A stretch of 64,000 nucleotides of DNA from Sunxiuqinia sp963974515 (lineage in GTDB: Bacteria > Bacteroidota > Bacteroidia > Bacteroidales > Prolixibacteraceae): NCBI RefSeq assembly GCF_963974515.1, contig NZ_CAXBDD010000002.1, forward strand, positions 1 to 64,000. The letters are read 5' to 3'. The stretch's first letter is position 1; every line of letters starts with the position of its first letter. This document shows, in pieces, positions 18,774 to 27,631 of the stretch. The translations under genes were made by a program, and so were the position numbers. The notes beneath the pieces were generated by a model. That model saw nothing but the letters and a program-made list of their open reading frames with translations, had not been told where the DNA came from and made no database searches.

Positions 18774-20090
18774 TTAATTTTTGAAAAGTGACGGGCTGAC
18801 GGTTAGTTGCACGTACAAGAACTGTGAGAACTTATCATCTTCGACTCCCTGAATCGTTTTTAGCGAGCCGGTGGGCAGATAGAATAAATAGCCACTTTCC
18901 AGTGCTCCCCAGCCGGCAAAATGGTATTTCAGCACCAGGTCGTTTTCATACCCCAGGTTTCTGTCATCCGGAGTGGCCGGGTTGGTCTGTGCCAATTGAA
19001 AGTAATGACCGGCATTTCGCAGGCTGGTGTTCTTCGTGAATTTGTAATCGAGGAAGAAATAATAATCAACCAAGCCACCTTCCTTGGTGTGCGAATCAAA
19101 ACTTCGGAAATAGTCCATTCCCCCAAAAAAGCGATGGCGTGCACCATAGAGGACATCAAACAGATGGCCGGTTTGATGACTGCTACCAGTTTTGCTGTTT
19201 CCCGAAAGGTAACTGAGTCCAATGCCCGACGATAATTTTCCCAGTTTGTATTTAGATTCGACATCAACCAAAACGGCACTTACGTTGTTCCCTGATCGGT
19301 TTTTCCCGAACTGGTAATAGATATTTCCTGAGAAGCTTAAATCACCCTTTTTATAAGTTGAATATACTCCGGTCGTTTGACGAAAGTAAAGCGTGTTGTC
19401 GGTTTCAGATTTAGTTACACCCGAAGCCACATGAGAAAGGGACAAATCCCAATTTTCGGACAGGCTGCTTTTGGCCCAGATATAACTTAGTGACTTGATA
19501 CGCGTGGGGTCGTAATAGTTGTCAGACGTATTTTCGCCCGTGGAGTTCCAGCAAGTTCCCAGGTGGAAGGCACGATTTTCAGCCTGCCATTTATAAACGA
19601 TGGCATCGTAGGCTATTCCGTTCTGGTTCCAATTACGGGCTCCTAAAATTCGTTGGTTGTCATAAACCAGTTGCTGGCGGCCCACCGAAAGCCAACCTGT
19701 GGCACCTGTCTTAATCTCAACAAAAGCTTCGAAAAGGTCAAGCGACGCGTTGTCGCCCAATACGCTGGTGGAGCTGGCCAGTTGTTCGTCGCCCCACACC
19801 CTGACATCTTGTGGCGTAAACTTCACTTTCAGCCCTTCCGTTTCGTAACTGAACGACAGGCGTGTCCGTTGCGAAATAAAAACGGCGGGCGTAGCTCCAT
19901 AGGCTGCCAGCTTACGGTAGCCATCGCGCAGTTCAAAACGATTTCGAAACTGTGCATCAATTTGAAATTGAGCAAAAAGAGGTGTTGAAAACGTCATGCC
20001 AATGAGCAGGAAACAAGCTGTTCGTATCGCATGCTTTTGTTTTTTACCGAGTAGCTTGGTGTTTTCTTTCAGGGTACGTTTTCGTATCAT
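18774..20090 (-). CDS. Outer-membrane porin (alginate-export-like beta-barrel)
   Basis: 438 residues. A long N-region with a hydrophobic core (ACFLLIGMTFSTPLFA) is a signal peptide. The mature part alternates amphipathic strands with aromatic ends. It contains the segment LFEAFVEIKTGATGWLSVGRQQLVYDNQR, split here across residues of the alginate_exp/phosphate-porin-like fold. Position directly before pstSCAB suggests a phosphate-selective entry pore; that role is inferred from context. The frame opens at 20117 but Met 20090 (MIRKRTLKE) is the better start. Confidence 0.75.
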   Translation of the reverse strand: MIRKRTLKENTKLLGKKQKHAIRTACFLLIGMTFSTPLFAQFQIDAQFRNRFELRDGYRKLAAYGATPAVFISQRTRLSFSYETEGLKVKFTPQDVRVWGDEQLASSTSVLGDNASLDLFEAFVEIKTGATGWLSVGRQQLVYDNQRILGARNWNQNGIAYDAIVYKWQAENRAFHLGTCWNSTGENTSDNYYDPTRIKSLSYIWAKSSLSENWDLSLSHVASGVTKSETDNTLYFRQTTGVYSTYKKGDLSFSGNIYYQFGKNRSGNNVSAVLVDVESKYKLGKLSSGIGLSYLSGNSKTGSSHQTGHLFDVLYGARHRFFGGMDYFRSFDSHTKEGGLVDYYFFLDYKFTKNTSLRNAGHYFQLAQTNPATPDDRNLGYENDLVLKYHFAGWGALESGYLFYLPTGSLKTIQGVEDDKFSQFLYVQLTVSPSLFKN

Positions 20091-20203
20091 GGTAATTTGT
20101 TGATTGTTCCATGACAAAACTACCAGCTTGCAAGAACTACCGGAACAGCCTTAAAGCCTAAACTCGGCTTACGTAATTTTGCGTAGCCGAATGAGCAAAA
20201 GAA

Positions 20204-20848
20204 CTACCGAACATTAAAGTACCCGGATTTTATCGCATAAAGAACCAAGGCCACCGTATTTCTCGATTGGGTTTTATCCAATAAATTCTGCCGATGCTTT
20301 TCAACGGTTCGTTTGCTAATTTGAAGCGCTTTGGCTATTTCAGTATTGGAAAGCCCACGGCATATCAAACCCAGAATCTCCATTTCCCTGTCGGTGATCA
20401 CCAGATTGTCTTTTGCTCTCTCCTGCTTATTGAGGTGCCTGACCAACAGTTGAATAATTTCCTGAGAGAAATAATTCTTGCCGCCCGCAACCTCTTCAAT
20501 GGCTCTCTTTACGGTGGCGAATTTTGAATTCTTCAGCAGAAAACCATCAGCGCCTGACTCAATCATACTGGTATAGTAATTTTCATCTGAATACATGGAA
20601 AGCGCAATGATCTTCATTTCCGGGTTAATTTCCCTGGCCAATTTCGCCGCTTCCATTCCATTCATTACCGGCATTTCAATATCGAGCAGAACAAGATCCA
20701 CCGGATGCTGACGAAGACTTTCAATAAATTGCTGACCATTCTCCGCCTCATAAATTTCTTCTATCAAGTCCCACTCGGACAATAAGAGTTTTAACCCTTC
20801 TCGGAATAAGTCATGGTCATCGACCAAAAAAAGCTTCAGTCTTTTCAT
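20204..20848 (-). CDS. NarL/LuxR-family response regulator
   Basis: 214 residues. A receiver domain (about 1-120) carries the phosphoacceptor D56 in LVLLDIEMP, an acidic pocket D10/D11 and K-site LLKNS. A LuxR-type helix-turn-helix (about 145-210) has the GLSNTEIAKALQISKRTVEKHRQNL motif. Its ATG overlaps the stop of the histidine kinase gene by 4 bp, so the two form one system. Target genes are unknown; the porin-pst block immediately downstream is a candidate. Confidence 0.93.
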   Translation of the reverse strand: MKRLKLFLVDDHDLFREGLKLLLSEWDLIEEIYEAENGQQFIESLRQHPVDLVLLDIEMPVMNGMEAAKLAREINPEMKIIALSMYSDENYYTSMIESGADGFLLKNSKFATVKRAIEEVAGGKNYFSQEIIQLLVRHLNKQERAKDNLVITDREMEILGLICRGLSNTEIAKALQISKRTVEKHRQNLLDKTQSRNTVALVLYAIKSGYFNVR

Positions 20849-21795
20849 TCAACCGGAATTTTTAAAGTGATGATGAAACCACTGTCAGGCGAGGTATTAA
20901 TTTGATATTGACCTTTGAGTAGTTTAATTCTCGAGAAAATGTTCTCCATGCCCATCCCCGTAATCACCTTCTCTTGCAAACGATTATCCAGATCAAAGCC
21001 CGAACCGTCATCTTTGTAGGTTAATAAAATAACCTGCTGCTCTTCGATAATATCGACCCTGATGTAACTTGGGGCACCATGAGTTATGCTATTATTGATC
21101 AACTCGCAAACAATCCGGTAAACATTGATCTCCAGGTTGCGGTGAAACCGACGTTCACTAAAATTCGAATTGATCTCAAACTGAATTTGTGATCCTTCCA
21201 ACAGCGGGCTTGTGGTTGCCTTGATCGCTTTGATTAATCCATAATTTTCGAGGATGTGCGGACTTAAGAGGTTGGATATTTCTTTAAGGGAGGTAATCGC
21301 TTCATCGGTCGCCAGGCTGGAGCGTTCAATAATCCGTCGGTTCGGTTGTTCCATGCTATCCTGATCAATTGCACTCAACGACATTTTGATCGATGATAAA
21401 ACAGGCCCAAGTCCATCGTGTAGCTCGCGGGCAAAGGCTTGACGCGCTTTGTCTTCCGCTTCCAGAACTGCCGCAAGTGTTTTCTTCTCATTGTCAAGGC
21501 GTAGCTGTTCAATCTGATCCTGAAGATTGAATATTTTTTTGATGAAAATGACCCCAATGAATAGCAATCCAGAAATGAGCACTCCGATCCAACTGTTGAT
21601 TTCTTCTTGTTGAAACAGTCTTGATTCCCAAAAAAGAGTTGAAAAGTCGAACAAACGCCGCAGTGCCATCAAGACTAAGCCCGATGAAATTAGAATCCAC
21701 GATACGCTGTAGCGCGTCCGGCGGATTAAACTGATGGCATAAACCGTGGCTCCCAGCTGAAAGAGTATGGAAAGCACTAACGCAAATTTTAGCAT
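20845..21795 (-). CDS. Membrane histidine kinase (HisKA_3 / NarX-like)
   Basis: 316 residues. Two to three N-terminal membrane helices occupy about residues 1-90 with almost no periplasmic loop, so the signal may be sensed in the membrane or cytoplasm. A coiled linker leads to the H-box ARELHDGLGPVLSSIK (phospho-His near 126) and a HATPase with N-box ELINNSITHGAP and G-box DDGSGFD. The longer frame to 21822 would start with TTG; the ATG at 21795 is preferred. It is translationally coupled to the response regulator. Confidence 0.9.
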   Translation of the reverse strand: MLKFALVLSILFQLGATVYAISLIRRTRYSVSWILISSGLVLMALRRLFDFSTLFWESRLFQQEEINSWIGVLISGLLFIGVIFIKKIFNLQDQIEQLRLDNEKKTLAAVLEAEDKARQAFARELHDGLGPVLSSIKMSLSAIDQDSMEQPNRRIIERSSLATDEAITSLKEISNLLSPHILENYGLIKAIKATTSPLLEGSQIQFEINSNFSERRFHRNLEINVYRIVCELINNSITHGAPSYIRVDIIEEQQVILLTYKDDGSGFDLDNRLQEKVITGMGMENIFSRIKLLKGQYQINTSPDSGFIITLKIPVE

Positions 21796-21896
21796 GGTTA
21801 AAAAAATTAAATAATCAAACAAAAGTGCAAATTTAGGGCAGTGAAAAGATACAAATTATATAATTTTTTTTTGGAAATGTACCTGACTTTTAAATC
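21796..21896. other. Intergenic, start of decayed pocket
   Basis: No gene is seen. AT-rich sequence separates the minus-strand kinase start from the plus-strand HU pseudogene. It belongs to the 830-bp gene-poor stretch 21796-22626. Confidence 0.5.
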
Positions 21897-22255
21897 ATGG
21901 CAATCGCTTACACAAAAATCAAACGAATCAACCCTCAAAACCCATAGGCAGACAAAAAATGGTTTATTACTCCCAAGCGGATTCCCCTCAAAACAGTATA
22001 AGAGGTCGCCGAATCCGACAGTAAAAATGCCACACTTAGCCGTGGCTAAGTGCCCTGGTGATCGATGAACTGCAAGATACTATTAGAAACTACCTGTTGG
22101 ATGGCTATATTGTTCTGATGGGCGACTGGGTAAGTTTTCTGTTAAATTTGAATTGCGAAGGGGCCGAAACGGAATCGGAATGCACAACCGATCAACTTCA
22201 ATCGGTCAACATCCGTTTCAGGCCAGGGACCGAGCGTGGACAATCAGTAAATTAA
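21897..22255 (+). pseudogene. Decayed HU-related DNA-binding protein gene (Bacteroidota type)
   Basis: Reading from ATG 21897 gives the N-terminus of Bacteroidota HU-related proteins (MAIAYTKIKRINPQNP), then in-frame TAG (21945-21947), KKWFITPKRIP, TAA (21999-22001) and EVAESDSKNATLSRG. A frameshift near 22040-22050 moves the match to a second frame: LSALVIDELQDTIRNYLLDG, a GDW segment, ESECTTDQLQSVNIRFRPG, stop at 22253-22255. The pieces run in order with the spacing of a normal 120-residue protein, so this is one gene inactivated by two nonsense changes and a frameshift. A remnant ORF starting GTG at 22058 is unlikely to be functional. Confidence 0.85.
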
Positions 22256-22626
22256 GATAAGTTTGCTGAACGCTAAACACCTGCACCCCTGATGTGGTAG
22301 ATTTCACGACCCTTCTCTCCTCCTTGGTAAAGGCCTTTGTCAATAATCACCTGAGAAACAAGATGAGGAATCTTTCTGATAGACTGTGAAGAGCGTTACT
22401 CGGAGCAAAAAATACTTGTTCTTTTTTCAGATAGGTGCTGAACTTTTGGGTGGGAATCGCTGGTGATTATTCCGGGAACAGCGCAGGATGGTCTAGACTA
22501 AGTTATGGACATTGCCTTAGTTTCCAGAAAGCGGTGTCATTAATATCAATAATCGGAGTTTGATATCTTTTGGTGTTTTATGCTATATTTACCGTGGAAT
22601 ACCAAATTAAACTAAAAACTCAACGG
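22256..22626. other. Gene-poor stretch with possible coding debris
   Basis: No intact gene. On the minus strand about 22275-22400 reads as protein-like sequence (SIRKIPHLVSQVIIDKG, YQGGEKGREIYHI) broken by stops and with a competing frame upstream. I cannot name the family. The last 60 bp hold the leader of the secreted HU-like gene. Confidence 0.4.
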
Positions 22627-23469
22627 ATGAAAACAGTATTACTTCTCGTGTTTGTACTGGCGTTTATTAACGCCGAAGGTCAGTCGTCGCATCAGCAACA
22701 ACGAAAACTTCCCATTAGGGAAGGCGGACAAACAATTGATCCCGGAAATATACCCGAATCACTCCACGCAAGTGATACCACGTGGAGCCAAACCACAGGT
22801 CCTGAAAAGGCGATGCCTGGCAATAATTTTGGTGGTACCGCCAGCGGTATTGAAATCGGATCAAGTGCAGCGTTAGTGAGAAAGAAGCCAGGAAGAACAA
22901 AATATGCCAACATCACCTTGAAAAGAGGTGCTTCGCAAGAGAACATGCCGATCAATAGCAATAAGCTGGTTACTGCTGTGGCCAAAGATGCAAATCTAAC
23001 CAAGGTTGATGCCGGAAATGCTTTAAATTCAATATTTTCGAGCCTGTCGGAATCACTAAGCAATGGAGATCACCTACAGTTAATTCATTTTGGAGAGAAT
23101 GGAAACACTCCCGGTTTATCTAACGAAAGTAACGCACGTCTAGCCGATTTGAAAAAATTAGCCGATGAATTGGTCAACCTGGTAGCCGATGAGGCAAAAT
23201 TAACCAAGACTGATGCCGGAAATGCCTTGAATGCTTTTGTAGCAAACGTATCTAATACCATACGGGGCAACAGTCCTGCTTCCAGTAATGGGAAGCTGTC
23301 AAAAGCAAAAGTGACGCAAAACCATCAACTGCTTGTAACCGTGTCAGAATATAAAGCCTTGAGTTTTTCCTTGGGCGATCCTGATGATGACGGTGATGGT
23401 GTACTCGATGTTACGGCCATTGCTACTGATCCGCAAGATTCAGATGGCGATGGTTATGGTGATAGATAA
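22627..23469 (+). CDS. Secreted mosaic protein with two HU-like half domains and an Asp-rich tail
   Basis: 280 residues from ATG 22627. A signal peptide (about 1-19, ending INAEGQ) predicts export. Near residues 90-102 is RTKYANITLKRG, which resembles a conserved strand of contractile phage tail-tube proteins. Two units then match the N-terminal helices of HU: NKLVTAVAKDANLTKVDAGNAL (first 20 cited: NKLVTAVAKDANLTKVDAGN) continuing to GDHLQLIHFG, and LVNLVADEAKLTKTDAGNAL. Both stop before the DNA-binding beta-arm. The C-terminus has two Asp-rich thrombospondin-3/calcium-like repeats (DPDDDGDGV, DSDGDGYGDR). Function unknown. The longer frame to 22570 would bury the signal peptide. Confidence 0.7.
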   Translation: MKTVLLLVFVLAFINAEGQSSHQQQRKLPIREGGQTIDPGNIPESLHASDTTWSQTTGPEKAMPGNNFGGTASGIEIGSSAALVRKKPGRTKYANITLKRGASQENMPINSNKLVTAVAKDANLTKVDAGNALNSIFSSLSESLSNGDHLQLIHFGENGNTPGLSNESNARLADLKKLADELVNLVADEAKLTKTDAGNALNAFVANVSNTIRGNSPASSNGKLSKAKVTQNHQLLVTVSEYKALSFSLGDPDDDGDGVLDVTAIATDPQDSDGDGYGDR

Positions 23470-23894
23470 ATCCGGTAGGGTTATACACCAGCCCATGATT
23501 GCTCCGGCTCATCTCTTGTTTTTCAAAATTGAATCGTCATTAAGGGCAATTTCTTATTAAATATTGAATTGTCCCATTTTTACAGGTGATACTTCATACG
23601 CGCATGAGTAGCTCGATCAGTTCTTTAAGTTGCCTATGTGCAAAATCACCTTTGACTTTATCCGGATAATGCCCAATCCCCACAAATAGCGATAGAGGAG
23701 CATTATTCGACTGTGCCCCGGATAAAATTTACAGTTTTCAGGAAGATGCATGTTTGCTTTTTGATAACTACCTGTATTTGCTTTCCCGCAATTCGTTGAA
23801 ATACCCCCAGTAATTGGGATGGCAGGCTTTCGTTTCCCACGCTAACTTTGCTGACTCGACAAACAGTAATTTATAGTTCATAATTTTTTTCAGG
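23470..23894. other. Gene-poor stretch with minus-strand coding remnants
   Basis: No intact gene. On the minus strand a Met near 23881 opens a 37-codon frame (MNYKLLFVESAKLAWETK, NYWGYFNELRESKYR) ending at 23768. Further on, in another frame, there is LSLFVGIGHYPDKVKGDFAH followed by QLKELIELLMRV and a stop near 23604. The amino-acid character is protein-like and suggests one broken gene, but no family is recognised. Confidence 0.4.
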
Positions 23895-26246
23895 ATGAAA
23901 AGAAGGCTTTGGGGAACAGTTGTGGTCTTGGTAATAACAGTCGCTGTTGTTTTTGCACAGCAGAACAATCAGGTGATAGCAGGACATATTCAGGATGCAA
24001 ATAAAAAGCCGGTTGCCTTCGCTTCTGTTTTTTTGAAGGGAACAACCTATGGCATTACAAGCGACAAAAGTGGAGACTACTGCCTGGCAGTTCCAGCTGG
24101 AGACTATACGCTGGTTGCTTCGGCTATTGGTTTCAAGACGAATGAAATCAGTATTTCGGTAGACGGGCAAAGCCGGTTGGTTCAGCATATCATACTCGAA
24201 GAAGAGGTCGCTGAAATAGAGGAAGTACAGGTTACCGCTAAAACCATTGTACAACAAGCGCGTGAACGGGCCTTTAATATTTCGGCCATCGATGCCAGTC
24301 AACTCCACAACACCACAGCCAGTATCAATGAAGTACTAAATCGCACAACAGGCGTCCGGGTGCGGCAGTCGGGCGGAATGGGCTCCGGGTTCAATTTTTC
24401 GATCAATGGCTTTTCCGGTAACCAGGTGAAGTTTTTTATCGATGGGATTCCGCTGGAGAACTTTGGTTCAGCCCTTTCTTTCGATAATATACCGGTGAAT
24501 ATGGCCGAGCGAATTGAAGTCTATAAAGGCGTGGTTCCGGTAAGCCTTGGGGCCGATGCCTTGGGTGGGGCTGTTAACGTGATCACTAACCAAAAAAGCA
24601 AGGATTACCTGGATGTGTCGTATAGCCTGGGATCGTTTAACAGCCATAAGGCGTCCGCCAACTTCAGACAAAGTTCAAAAAACGGCTTTACCGTGAACAC
24701 AAACGCCTTTGTCAACTATTCAGACAACAACTATGGTGTGGACCTGAGCATTGCCGATCCAAACACCGGCGTTTATGGTCCGGTACAGGAATACAAGCAT
24801 TTTCACGACGGCTACAAATCGGCGACAATTAAAGCCGAAGTCGGCGTTTTGGGCAAATCCTATGCCGATCGGCTGCTTGTTGGGCTGATGGTTTCCGGTA
24901 ATGAAAAGGAGATCCAGCAGGGGTCCAATATGCAGCGGGTGGTTGGCGAGGCGTTTACCGACGGGAAAAGTATAACGCCTACCATCAGGTTCGAAAAGGA
25001 AGATTTTTTGACTGACGGACTTGCCCTGAAAATGCATTCCTCGTACTACCTTGCTGAAAACCGGTCGGTTGATACCAGCTCGGTTGTTTACGACTGGACG
25101 GGGAATTCCACATCCCGCAATTACGGTGACAATGCCAGACAGGGGGAATTGGGAGAAAAGACAATCTACCTATACAACGAACGCAATTGGCTGATCAACA
25201 CCAACCTGATCTACCGGTTGTCGGGAAACCAGCTGTTCACCTTCAACCACGTGCACAACGACTATGTGCGGGATGAAGAAGACGAATACAATCCCGATAA
25301 ATATGGTTTGAATTCACCATCTATTTCGAAGCACGTCGGCGGACTTGAGTACAAACTAACGTCGCACGACAAGCGTCTGTCGGTATCCGTCTTCGGAAAA
25401 TTGTTTCTCATGAACAATCAACTGGTGATTGGCGATACGGTTACCATCTCATCCTCCATCCAAAATCCAGGATACGGAATCGCTGCTGCATGGCACTTAT
25501 CTCCGAAGTGGCAGGCCAAGGCCTCGTACGAACGAACCAGTCGGTTGCCTTCTCCTGCCGAGATCCTTGGCGATGGGCTAAACATCAACAGTAACCCCAA
25601 TTTAAAGGCCGAACAAAGCAATAACCTGAATGTTGGCTTGGCATTTATCCAAACAAATCCGCGAAACCAGCTAAATGCCGAGGCCGGCTTTGTGTACCGC
25701 GATGCTTCCGATTTTATTCGCAATACAATTGATGGTGCCAAGACAGTTTACGAAAACCTGAGCAGCGTGCGTGGCACGGGTGCTGAAGCTTCGTTCCGTT
25801 ACAAGCAGGGCGGGTGGTTTACTTTTGAAGTAAACGGAACCTGGCAAAAGCTGGTCAATACCGATCAATACGTCCCCGGAACACAGCAAATAAATGATAC
25901 TTACCAGCAACAGGTCCCCAACATCCCGTACCTTTTCGGAAATGCCAACATGGGTTTTAACTTCCGGGAATTGCTTCGCAACGATGACCGGCTCTTTATT
26001 ACTTTGAGCTGCAATTACGTGGAAGCCTTTTACCTCTATTGGCCCAAATATGGCAGTCCCGATAATAAGCGGTCTATTCCGCAGCAGATTACGGGAAATA
26101 TTGGCTTGGCCTATTTGCTGAATAACGGAAAGTACAATATCAGCTTTGATTGCCAGAACTTTACGGACACCAAGGTGTACGATTACTACAACATTCAAAA
26201 GCCGGGCCGTTCGTTCGTGATCAAGTTGCGTTACTTTTTACAATGA
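23895..26246 (+). CDS. TonB-dependent outer-membrane receptor
   Basis: 783 residues. Signal peptide about 1-22 (VAVVFAQ). A carboxypeptidase-like regulatory domain (about 28-105, GHIQDANKKPVAFASVFLKG) precedes the plug (about 125-235, with the GFSGNQVKFFIDGIP and ADALGGAVNVIT motifs) and a 22-strand-type barrel ending in an aromatic-rich strand (FVIKLRYFLQ). It would import a ligand across the outer membrane using TonB energy. The DUF4374 lipoprotein 50 bp downstream points to siderophore or other metal-complex uptake; this is inferred from family context. Confidence 0.92.
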   Translation: MKRRLWGTVVVLVITVAVVFAQQNNQVIAGHIQDANKKPVAFASVFLKGTTYGITSDKSGDYCLAVPAGDYTLVASAIGFKTNEISISVDGQSRLVQHIILEEEVAEIEEVQVTAKTIVQQARERAFNISAIDASQLHNTTASINEVLNRTTGVRVRQSGGMGSGFNFSINGFSGNQVKFFIDGIPLENFGSALSFDNIPVNMAERIEVYKGVVPVSLGADALGGAVNVITNQKSKDYLDVSYSLGSFNSHKASANFRQSSKNGFTVNTNAFVNYSDNNYGVDLSIADPNTGVYGPVQEYKHFHDGYKSATIKAEVGVLGKSYADRLLVGLMVSGNEKEIQQGSNMQRVVGEAFTDGKSITPTIRFEKEDFLTDGLALKMHSSYYLAENRSVDTSSVVYDWTGNSTSRNYGDNARQGELGEKTIYLYNERNWLINTNLIYRLSGNQLFTFNHVHNDYVRDEEDEYNPDKYGLNSPSISKHVGGLEYKLTSHDKRLSVSVFGKLFLMNNQLVIGDTVTISSSIQNPGYGIAAAWHLSPKWQAKASYERTSRLPSPAEILGDGLNINSNPNLKAEQSNNLNVGLAFIQTNPRNQLNAEAGFVYRDASDFIRNTIDGAKTVYENLSSVRGTGAEASFRYKQGGWFTFEVNGTWQKLVNTDQYVPGTQQINDTYQQQVPNIPYLFGNANMGFNFRELLRNDDRLFITLSCNYVEAFYLYWPKYGSPDNKRSIPQQITGNIGLAYLLNNGKYNISFDCQNFTDTKVYDYYNIQKPGRSFVIKLRYFLQ

Positions 26247-26296
26247 TTCATCCAATCAGATAATTGCAAATAATAATCACTAAAAATGTTTAAATC

Positions 26297-27559
26297 ATGA
26301 AAAATACAATCTCTCAAATGAAATGGTACCTGGTGTGCCTTGTGATCATTCCTGTCATGATCTCCTGCGACAAAGACGACGATGTTATTGATGATGGCGC
26401 GGACGGAACAGATGAAAACTTCGGATATATTTTCTCGCTCAGAACCCAGGGAGCCGATGGAACCTCCGATTATGTCTGGAAACTTGACAGCTTGGAACAA
26501 TTGATATCGGGCGAACTGTCGGTTGAAGGCCTGGGTATTGAACAGGCTGGTTGGAATTATTATTTTGGCTTGAAAAACTCATTCTTCAGCATCAACTATG
26601 GTGATGAAGGAACAATCGCCTACAGCTTGGATGCTGCCGGAAATATACAGCAAACCGGTAATTTTTATGCCGATCGGCTCGATTGCATGGGTATTGCCGA
26701 CGAAGAGAACATGATTGGAATAGGCGCTCCATGGGGAGGTGGCAGCTACGATTGCGAGTTTATGGTGATCAATGCCGAATCAAAATCAATCACCAGCCGC
26801 CAGTTTAACAGCATGTCCATGCAGCATGGCGATGTCAAGCTCAACTTATGGCCGACCGGAGCTGTCGTACGGGGCGACAAGATTTATGTGCCTTATTACC
26901 CTCTACATGGTGAAACCTGGAAGACACCTGTTATGGATACAGCCTATATCGCGGTTTATGCGTATCCTTCGCTTGATTATGTGACTACCTTGAAAGACGA
27001 GCGCACTGCACCGATTGGCATGTATGGTTCACAACCCTGTATCTCGGTAACTGAAGAAGGAGATATTTATACCTTCTCCACTGGATCGTATGCTTCCGGT
27101 TACACGCAAACAGGTAGTCCTTCCGGTATTCTGCGCATTAAAAATGGAGAAGACAATTTTGATGCGGATTATTTCATCAATTTCGAAGAAAGCCCTGTTG
27201 CAGGACGAATTGTATTTGGAAATTATTTAGGTGATGGGAAAGCACTCGTCCGATACATCCCCGTGGAAACCGATGATGAAATTAAAACCGTATGGGCGGC
27301 AACAAACGATCATGTATACGCCTTTGAAATGGCCATTGTCGATCTGGAAAGCAAAACGGTTACGCCGGTAGACGGCATTCCTGTCCATGGAGGTGGTTGG
27401 TCAAGAGGCGCCTTTATTGAGGATGGTATTGCTTATCATGATATTGCTACGGAAAGTGAAGTCAGGATGTATGCTATTGACATTGATAAGGCGACAGCTG
27501 TGAAAGGAGCGCTTATCAATGGAGCTACCGTTCCATTGGTATATAAAATTGATTATTAG
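26297..27559 (+). CDS. DUF4374 domain lipoprotein
   Basis: 420 residues. The signal peptide ends in a lipobox (VMISC, Cys near 25) followed by an acidic stretch (DKDDDVIDDG), typical of surface-exposed Bacteroidota lipoproteins. The rest matches the DUF4374 family, which has a beta-propeller-like pattern and regularly follows TonB receptors. It probably helps capture the receptor's ligand at the cell surface. It is in one operon with the receptor and is followed by a terminator hairpin. Confidence 0.82.
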   Translation: MKNTISQMKWYLVCLVIIPVMISCDKDDDVIDDGADGTDENFGYIFSLRTQGADGTSDYVWKLDSLEQLISGELSVEGLGIEQAGWNYYFGLKNSFFSINYGDEGTIAYSLDAAGNIQQTGNFYADRLDCMGIADEENMIGIGAPWGGGSYDCEFMVINAESKSITSRQFNSMSMQHGDVKLNLWPTGAVVRGDKIYVPYYPLHGETWKTPVMDTAYIAVYAYPSLDYVTTLKDERTAPIGMYGSQPCISVTEEGDIYTFSTGSYASGYTQTGSPSGILRIKNGEDNFDADYFINFEESPVAGRIVFGNYLGDGKALVRYIPVETDDEIKTVWAATNDHVYAFEMAIVDLESKTVTPVDGIPVHGGGWSRGAFIEDGIAYHDIATESEVRMYAIDIDKATAVKGALINGATVPLVYKIDY

Positions 27560-27572
27560 AAATTCCAGATGT

Positions 27573-27612
27573 TACACCTGTTGATTGTGATGCAACAGGT
27601 GTAGCTTTTCTT
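27573..27612 (+). terminator. Terminator hairpin after the DUF4374 gene
   Basis: TACACCTGTTG (27573-27583) and CAACAGGTGTA (27593-27603) form an 11-bp perfect stem with a 9-nt loop, followed by GCTTTTCTTGTT. It ends the TonB/DUF4374 transcript and separates it from the convergent polysaccharide operon. Confidence 0.8.
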
Positions 27613-27631
27613 GTTACACAAAGGAAAAAAA

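Noticed and set aside
22875..22940. Prophage signal from the tail-tube-like strand
   Set aside because: One short motif inside a secreted protein; no other phage structural, lysis or integrase gene is near, so a prophage is not supported.
25671..26198. 175-codon minus-strand frame inside the TonB receptor
   Set aside because: Antisense shadow of the conserved barrel region.
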